Below are positions 14,506 to 18,167 of a DNA stretch of 18,167 nt, piece by piece (position 1 is the stretch's first letter; the number at the start of each line of letters is the position of its first letter). The DNA comes from UBA1413 sp964395045 (lineage in GTDB: Bacteria; Bacteroidota; Bacteroidia; Bacteroidales; Prolixibacteraceae), in assembly GCA_964395045.1 (NCBI GenBank), contig CAYNBE010000053.1:1-18167 (forward strand), written 5' to 3'. The notes under the pieces are model-generated. The model did no database searches and was not told the DNA's origin. It saw only the letters and a list, made by a program, of their open reading frames with translations. A program made the position numbers and the translations under genes.

Positions 14506-14579
14506 GGCGAGGTAGCTCAGCTGGTTAGAGCGTATGATTCATAATCATAAGGTCGCCGGATCATGCCCGGCTCTCGCTA
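14506..14579 (+). tRNA. tRNA-Met (anticodon CAT), elongator type
   Basis: The cloverleaf folds fully. The acceptor stem is 14506-14512 with 14572-14578, with two G-T wobbles. The D stem is GCTC/GAGC. The anticodon stem is TATGA/TCATA around TTCATAA, giving anticodon CAT at 14540-14542. The T stem is GCCGG/CCGGC around a seven-base loop. It lacks the three G-C pairs at the base of the anticodon stem that mark initiator tRNA, so it is elongator Met; a lysidine-modified tRNA-Ile2 is less likely but cannot be excluded. CCA is not encoded (AC then TT follows). The T-loop reads ATCATGC, not the usual TTCRANY, so positions 54 and 58 are exchanged (A54, T58). Confidence 0.93.
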
Positions 14580-14589
14580 CTTATAAATA

Positions 14590-14627
14590 AAAGAGTTACA
14601 TGTCGTAAATGTAACTCTTTCTTTTTC
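14590..14627 (+). terminator. Intrinsic terminator of the tRNA-Met transcript
   Basis: The 12-base arms AAAGAGTTACAT (14590-14601) and ATGTAACTCTTT (14609-14620) form a perfect stem with a seven-base loop, followed by a T-rich tail. It begins about 10 bases after the tRNA and is the strongest terminator in the window. Confidence 0.88.
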
Positions 14628-14631
14628 TTCA

Positions 14632-14793
14632 CCATGGAGAAAAGAAGCAAATGAGAAGGGCCTGTACCGGGGGAGATTCTTTGATGATTATATTGAAATA
14701 ATAATCAGAGATGCAAAAGGATTCGTGGTTGCTGATGCTCCGATTTTTGAGAAAATTGAAAATGAACCAATAACCTATGATTTATGTTTTTGA
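14632..14793 (+). pseudogene. 3' remnant of an unidentified coding sequence
   Basis: An open frame of 53 codons ends at a TGA (14791-14793) and has no start codon. It reads like the C-terminus of a real protein: EANEKGLYRGRFFDDYIEII, then DAKGFVVADAPIFEKIENEP, ending YDLCF. The alternating hydrophobic and charged pattern suggests a beta-rich C-terminal domain. I do not recognise the family. It begins just after the tRNA terminator and its last bases overlap the FAD oxidoreductase start (14784), an arrangement expected if the 5' part was lost by recombination downstream of the tRNA. Confidence 0.4.
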
Positions 14794-16475
14794 TTAAATG
14801 GTATTTAATTGTATTTGTTTTTATTTTTTCTTTTTCAGCACAATGTCAGGAGCATGATATGGTCATTTACGGCGGAACGTCTGCTGGGATTGCTGCTGCC
14901 ATTCAGGGGTCCCGGATGGGGAAAACGGTTTTGCTTATCGAACCGACCAGCCGGTTGGGCGGATTGACCACCGGAGGCCTCGGGGCTACCGATATTGGCA
15001 ACAAACAGGTAATTGGTGGCATCTCGCGCGAGTTTTATCGGAATATAAAAGCGTATTACGAAAAGCCGGAAAACTGGAAATGGCAAAAAGCGGCAGAATA
15101 TCAGGAAAGTCGGAACACCGGCAGGGAAGATGCCATGTGGACTTTTGAACCATCGGCAGCGCTTGCAGTATATAAAAAAATGATGGCCCCCGAAAAAATC
15201 GAGGTGGTTTACAATCAGCGGCCCAACCGTTCGGGGGGTGTAAAAAAGCAAGGGCAGAAGATAGTGGAAATAGCGATGGAAAATGGCACTTCCTACCAAG
15301 GCAAAATGTTTATCGATGCTACTTATGAAGGCGATTTGATGGCCGCGGCCGGAGTAAGTTACACCGTGGGGCGTGAGTCGAACAAGGATTTTGGAGAGAC
15401 ACTAAACGGCGTGCAGGCCAATAAATACAGCATCACGTTGCGGGGTGGTGTATCACTAAACAGTATTCACCATAATTTTATTGATGGAGTTGACCCTTAT
15501 ATTGTAAAAGGCGACCCGAAAAGCGGGTTATTGCCTTTTATTGCAAAAGGCGGCCCCGGAATCGACGGTCGCGGCGACAAAGGCATCCAGGCCTACTGTT
15601 TCCGAATGACCCTGACCGACCACCCCGAAAACCGTATCCCTTTTGCCAAACCCGAAGGTTACAACGAATTGGAATACGAACTCCTGTTCCGGAACTACGA
15701 AGCTGCCGAAGACCCCATCGAAGAAATGTACCCCTACGGCGACCCGCTGGTGCCATGGATTAACACACCCATGCCCAACCGGAAGACCGACACCAACAAC
15801 CAGAAAGGGTTTTCAACTGATTTTATCGGGCAGAATTATGATTACCCGGAAGCTTCGTATGAAGAACGGGAAAAAATTGTAAAACGGCACCGGCAATACC
15901 AGCAGGGGTTGATGTGGACACTGGCTTATCATCCGCGTATTTCTGAAAAGGTAAGAAATGTTGTGTCGAAGTGGGGTACCTGTAAAGATGAATACGAGCG
16001 CGAAGATGGCTGGCAGCAGCAACTTTATGTAAGGGAAGCCCGTCGGATGATGAGTGGCTATGTGATGACCCAACGTCATTGCGAAGGTTTTGAAGTGGCT
16101 GCCGATCCGGTGGGAATGGGCGCTTATGGGATGGATTCGCACCAGGTTCAGCGATATGTCGATGCCAATGGTTTTGTGCAAAACGAAGGGAATGTGGAAG
16201 CTCACGGTTTCCCTCCATACCCCATCAGTTATCGCTCTATAATTCCCAAAGAAAGTGAATGTTCCAACCTTTTGGTTCCCGTGTGTGTCAGTGCCACACA
16301 CATTGCATATGGATCCATCCGCATGGAACCAGTGTTTATGGTACTGGGCCAGTCGGCAGCAGTTGCCGCAGCCTTGGCTATTGATAAGAAAATTGCATTA
16401 CAGAAAATACCATATTCAGAATTAAAAGAAAAACTTATTCAACAGGGGCAAAAACTATCATTATCTGATTTATAG
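14784..16475 (+). CDS. Secreted FAD-dependent oxidoreductase (FAD_oxidored family)
   Basis: This 563-residue protein has an N-terminal signal peptide (residues ~1-21: Lys-containing start, hydrophobic core, cleavage near SAQC), so it is exported, probably to the periplasm. The FAD-binding Rossmann motif VIYGGTSAGIAAAIQGSRMG (27-46) is followed by the acidic end of strand two, LLIEP (50-54), and GGLTTGGLGATDIG (59-72). This matches PF12831-type oxidoreductases that in Bacteroidota often sit near polysaccharide-utilisation genes. The substrate is unknown. Conserved C-terminal blocks such as RMEPVFMVLGQSAAVAAALA close the FAD site, so the protein looks complete. The cysteine at 21 does not make a good lipobox. 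It is isolated between a gene remnant and cas debris, with no obvious promoter. Confidence 0.88.
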   Translation: MFLIKWYLIVFVFIFSFSAQCQEHDMVIYGGTSAGIAAAIQGSRMGKTVLLIEPTSRLGGLTTGGLGATDIGNKQVIGGISREFYRNIKAYYEKPENWKWQKAAEYQESRNTGREDAMWTFEPSAALAVYKKMMAPEKIEVVYNQRPNRSGGVKKQGQKIVEIAMENGTSYQGKMFIDATYEGDLMAAAGVSYTVGRESNKDFGETLNGVQANKYSITLRGGVSLNSIHHNFIDGVDPYIVKGDPKSGLLPFIAKGGPGIDGRGDKGIQAYCFRMTLTDHPENRIPFAKPEGYNELEYELLFRNYEAAEDPIEEMYPYGDPLVPWINTPMPNRKTDTNNQKGFSTDFIGQNYDYPEASYEEREKIVKRHRQYQQGLMWTLAYHPRISEKVRNVVSKWGTCKDEYEREDGWQQQLYVREARRMMSGYVMTQRHCEGFEVAADPVGMGAYGMDSHQVQRYVDANGFVQNEGNVEAHGFPPYPISYRSIIPKESECSNLLVPVCVSATHIAYGSIRMEPVFMVLGQSAAVAAALAIDKKIALQKIPYSELKEKLIQQGQKLSLSDL

Positions 16476-16585
16476 TATCTGTCTGAGTCATCCCGGAATC
16501 GAACCATTGAGAGGCAATCGCTTGTGCATGGATATTCTTTGTACATCTTCCCATAATTTTTTCCGGCCAAAATGATGATTATTCA
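16476..16585. other. Intergenic end of the eroded cas1 region
   Basis: No gene is seen on either strand. The minus strand has a short open frame reading on from the frameshifted cas1 remnant (HIFCLMN... to a TGA near 16495), but it is not convincing as Cas1 sequence. No cas2 and no CRISPR repeat are visible. Confidence 0.4.
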
Positions 16586-16732
16586 TCAAACAGAAAATAT
16601 GGCCATGCCCGGGCGGATACGAAGGAACCGGGGTGCCCCTTCGTCTCCGTTTTCATCAAAAGGAGTGAACTTCAAAGTGTTATCTTTTCTCTGGAGACGT
16701 CCCGGGTTGAAAAGGTAGAAGGTTTTTTTCAT
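16586..16732 (-). pseudogene. cas1: Truncated CRISPR-associated endonuclease Cas1 (N-terminal fragment)
   Basis: From the ATG at 16732 the frame encodes only 48 residues before TGA at 16586-16588. The first ~36 residues, beginning MKKTFYLFNPGRLQRKDNTL and continuing KFTPFDENGDEGAPRF, match the N-terminus typical of type I-B Cas1 (family pattern MKKxYYLFNPGRLxRKDNTLKFTP). Intact Cas1 (~330 residues) would continue into the conserved IYVFG strand and the catalytic alpha-helical domain. Here the frame breaks near a GC-rich hairpin (16619-16644), a shifted frame yields only a faint continuation, and nothing of the catalytic Glu/His/Asp part is left. It is on the same strand as cas4, 96 bases downstream of it, as in intact cas4-cas1-cas2 modules. 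Confidence 0.75.
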
Positions 16733-16828
16733 GATTGAGTGTGTTACAGAGTTTTGAGATTATTTGTGGATTGAACAGTCATGGAGTCAATTTTCTTACA
16801 CGTTCCTGATCGCAGAATGATATTTCTT

Positions 16829-17344
16829 TCAGTCTACTTCATCCTCCCCGCTCCAGCAAAAATCAAAATAGCTGCACGAACGGCAACTTCCGACAGGCAA
16901 CATTTCCGGACACATTTCGTTTGTACAGATTTCTTCGATTTTCTTCAGGTTCTCACCTATTTCTTCCCGGTCAGCCTTAGAAAGAGTTACCTCTTCAGTT
17001 TTTCTCAGCCTGGGGTATTCGAGGATGCCCGAAGGATTTTCCACCCCACACTGTTCCAGAACATACAAATAGTATTTTAGTTGCCAGATATGCGCTTCTT
17101 CCCGCTTGTCCGACTTTTTAATCTCGTGGACGACTCTGTTCCTGTGATCATAATAATCGATCTTGATCCCTCCGATCTCTACTTCCCTGAACCGGTCACT
17201 CCGGAACGGATAACTGTTTTCGTGGATCAGCTTTCCTTCGTATACCAGGTCACTGGTCTGTTCCATCTGTATCCCGTTGTGAAAGAGCCACAACTTGCGG
17301 GGACAAATCAGAAAATAGTTAAAATGGGTACCGGTGATTCGCAT
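16829..17344 (-). CDS. cas4: CRISPR-associated exonuclease Cas4
   Basis: This 171-residue Cas4 is a RecB-family nuclease with an iron-sulfur cluster that trims prespacers and selects PAM-containing ends for Cas1-Cas2. C14 in FLICPRKLW and the C-terminal cysteines C154, C157 and C163 (GSCRSCSYFDFC) form the four-Cys cluster site. The nuclease core shows H41 (GKLIHE), D63 (IKID), E74 and K76 (HEIKKS, the ExK motif) and QLKYYLY (88-94). All key residues are present and the length is normal, so the protein itself looks intact. However, its partner cas1 is truncated and no cas2 or array is visible, so it is probably an orphan. The cas4-before-cas1 order is typical of type I-B. Confidence 0.9.
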   Translation of the reverse strand: MRITGTHFNYFLICPRKLWLFHNGIQMEQTSDLVYEGKLIHENSYPFRSDRFREVEIGGIKIDYYDHRNRVVHEIKKSDKREEAHIWQLKYYLYVLEQCGVENPSGILEYPRLRKTEEVTLSKADREEIGENLKKIEEICTNEMCPEMLPVGSCRSCSYFDFCWSGEDEVD

Positions 17345-17372
17345 TTTGCTGATTGATTTGGTTGTTCATCAA

Positions 17373-17401
17373 ACCCTGAAGGTTTTGAAAACCTTCAGGG
17401 T
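17373..17401. repeat. 29-base near-perfect palindrome upstream of cas4
   Basis: The 14-base arms ACCCTGAAGGTTTT (17373-17386) and AAAACCTTCAGGGT (17388-17401) are exact reverse complements around a single central G. Palindromes of the AACCTTCAGGGT type occur as dispersed intergenic repeats in Bacteroidota. It lies between the putative cas3 tail and cas4 and is not a CRISPR repeat: there is one copy only and no spacers. Confidence 0.8.
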
Positions 17402-17414
17402 ATTGATTCGGTAG

Positions 17415-17507
17415 TTAAAACATCTCCGCTCCCCCACCCTTTTCTTCCACATCCATCTGCAACCCAAGTTCATGGTCGTATTTTCGGTAATTGATGTTAA
17501 AAGGCTG
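17415..17507 (-). pseudogene. C-terminal remnant, probably of Cas3
   Basis: After the TAG of the upstream unknown gene (17508-17510) the same frame stays open for 30 codons to TAA at 17415-17417. It reads FNINYRKYDHELGLQMDVEE and ends GAEMF. The YDxxLGL tail followed by an acidic stretch and a short hydrophobic end resembles the C-terminus of type I Cas3 helicase-nucleases. The position immediately upstream of cas4 is where cas3 sits in type I-B loci. There is no start codon and no helicase motif. The identification rests on a short motif and on context, so it is tentative; a Cas5 or another cas tail is an alternative. Confidence 0.42.
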
Positions 17508-18167
17508 CTAATATATCTCAAACGTAGAGATCTCATTTACTCCTATCAATCCACCATTGTCAGAATACTCCATGCTGACAAAATAGACTCCGAAAAGCCA
17601 ATTTTTCAATTTTGAAAGAATTTTAGGATCGGATATTTCGCTGTTTAATCTAATTGAATATGGAACATGATTGACTTCGGTAAGATATTCTTTCACCTTG
17701 CTCATTTGCACGCTTATCATGTATTTTGATAGGATATCTTTTTTGAAACGAGTATAGGCATACTTTTCCTCATATTTGAATTCTTTCAGTTCTGTGATAA
17801 GTTCATTCCTTAAATGTGATGAGATCACATTAACATCATTGATTTCTCGGAAAACCTTTTGCGCATCACTTTTTCTGTCGGACATGAAACCAGAATCAAG
17901 GATTTGAAGCATTCCGTAAAATTGTTTCAAATATTTGCTATCAGTTGACAACCCGTCAAACAAGAGATGAACAAGAGTGTTCTTGTCCGCTTCGGTTAAA
18001 CTCAAAGAAACCTTATCAAGTTTTTTGAAATCAAGAACAGGCTTCTTAAACCATTTATCAAATTCAGTTTCCCGATCATCTATCAGTTTTAATGTGATTT
18101 TCAATAAATCATCGTTGTATACATATCCTCTTCCTGATTCAAAGACTTCTTTCCCTTTTTTGTTTTT
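17508..18167 (-). CDS. Hypothetical protein, 5' end beyond the window
   Basis: The frame is open from the right edge of the window (at least 219 residues) to TAG at 17508; a TTG at 18104 is an internal codon, not a convincing start. The upstream part reads KKGKEVFESGRGYVYNDDLL and continues into the ITLKLIDDRETEFDKWFKKP stretch. The protein is soluble, charged and mostly helical by pattern, with no membrane segment and no motif I recognise. It is visibly more AT-rich than the rest of the window (19 GC of 60 in bases 17641-17700) and ends directly before the putative cas3 tail, in the same frame. It probably arrived by horizontal transfer and may have replaced upstream cas genes. A defence-related role is possible from its setting but not shown by its sequence. 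Confidence 0.6.
   Translation of the reverse strand, partial: KNKKGKEVFESGRGYVYNDDLLKITLKLIDDRETEFDKWFKKPVLDFKKLDKVSLSLTEADKNTLVHLLFDGLSTDSKYLKQFYGMLQILDSGFMSDRKSDAQKVFREINDVNVISSHLRNELITELKEFKYEEKYAYTRFKKDILSKYMISVQMSKVKEYLTEVNHVPYSIRLNSEISDPKILSKLKNWLFGVYFVSMEYSDNGGLIGVNEISTFEIY

Noticed and set aside
14835..16301. Long minus-strand open frames inside the FAD oxidoreductase gene
   Set aside because: They are antisense shadows of a gene with a signal peptide and an intact FAD motif; their translations are low-complexity and lack domain patterns.
16495..16540. tRNA T-arm-like GGTTCGATTCC on the minus strand
   Set aside because: The flanking bases do not pair as a T stem and no matching acceptor, D or anticodon arms exist upstream, so it is a chance resemblance.
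14562..16612. Nine-base repeat CATGCCCGG in the tRNA 3' half (14562) and at 16604 as an attachment-site pair
   Set aside because: It is too short, does not reach the tRNA 3' end, and no integrase gene lies between the copies.
16781..17356. Plus-strand open frames over the cas4 gene
   Set aside because: They are antisense to a gene with clear Cas4 motifs and show no recognisable protein features.
16476..17507. A CRISPR array next to the cas remnants
   Set aside because: I found no regularly spaced direct repeats; the palindrome at 17373-17401 occurs once and has no spacers.

Overview
The window looks like a chromosomal contig of a member of the Bacteroidota (Bacteroidales/Marinilabiliales-like), probably assembled from a metagenome. 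Evidence for this: promoters of the Bacteroidota type (-7 TAnnTTTG, once with a -33 TTTG 19 bases upstream), weak or absent Shine-Dalgarno sequences, a zinc-free bL31B, an enlarged LptF/LptG-type permease, RibBA, and a secreted FAD oxidoreductase of the kind common in this phylum.

Region 1-1842 (minus strand): an AI-2E-family membrane protein gene lies upstream of an ABC-transporter ATPase gene. The ATPase reading frame stays open but changes identity near base 130-145: its last ~45 residues are a GyrA (DNA gyrase A) segment with much higher GC. This is either a chimeric contig end or a real recombination. Region 2133-5832 (plus strand): a MOP-type polysaccharide flippase (TTG start) overlaps an AlkD-like DNA alkylation repair gene, followed by a GNAT-type acetyltransferase and rpmE2 (bL31B) with its own promoter and terminator. 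Then comes lon (6047-8473), convergent with ribBA (8508-9743).

Region 9849-14170 (minus strand) is a cell-envelope operon: START-like protein, LptF/LptG permease, GT4 glycosyltransferase, GT2 glycosyltransferase. The last three overlap one another. ribBA follows with its own promoter.

Region 14276-14627 (plus strand): a Bacteroidota promoter, a ~220-base leader with two consecutive hairpins, an elongator-type tRNA-Met(CAT) with an unusual T-loop, and a strong intrinsic terminator.

Region 14632-18167 has the look of an eroded accessory segment. It holds a 3' gene remnant, a secreted FAD-dependent oxidoreductase, and on the minus strand the debris of a type I (probably I-B) CRISPR-Cas adaptation module: a short putative Cas3 C-terminal tail, an intact-looking cas4, and a cas1 broken after about 36 recognisable residues. 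No CRISPR array is visible. An AT-rich unknown gene replaces whatever lay upstream of the cas3 tail and runs off the window. Intergenic palindromes at 2062-2087 and 17373-17401 look like dispersed repeats. I did not find a clearly new functional system. The best leads are the gyrA/ABC junction, the eroded cas locus and the structured tRNA leader.
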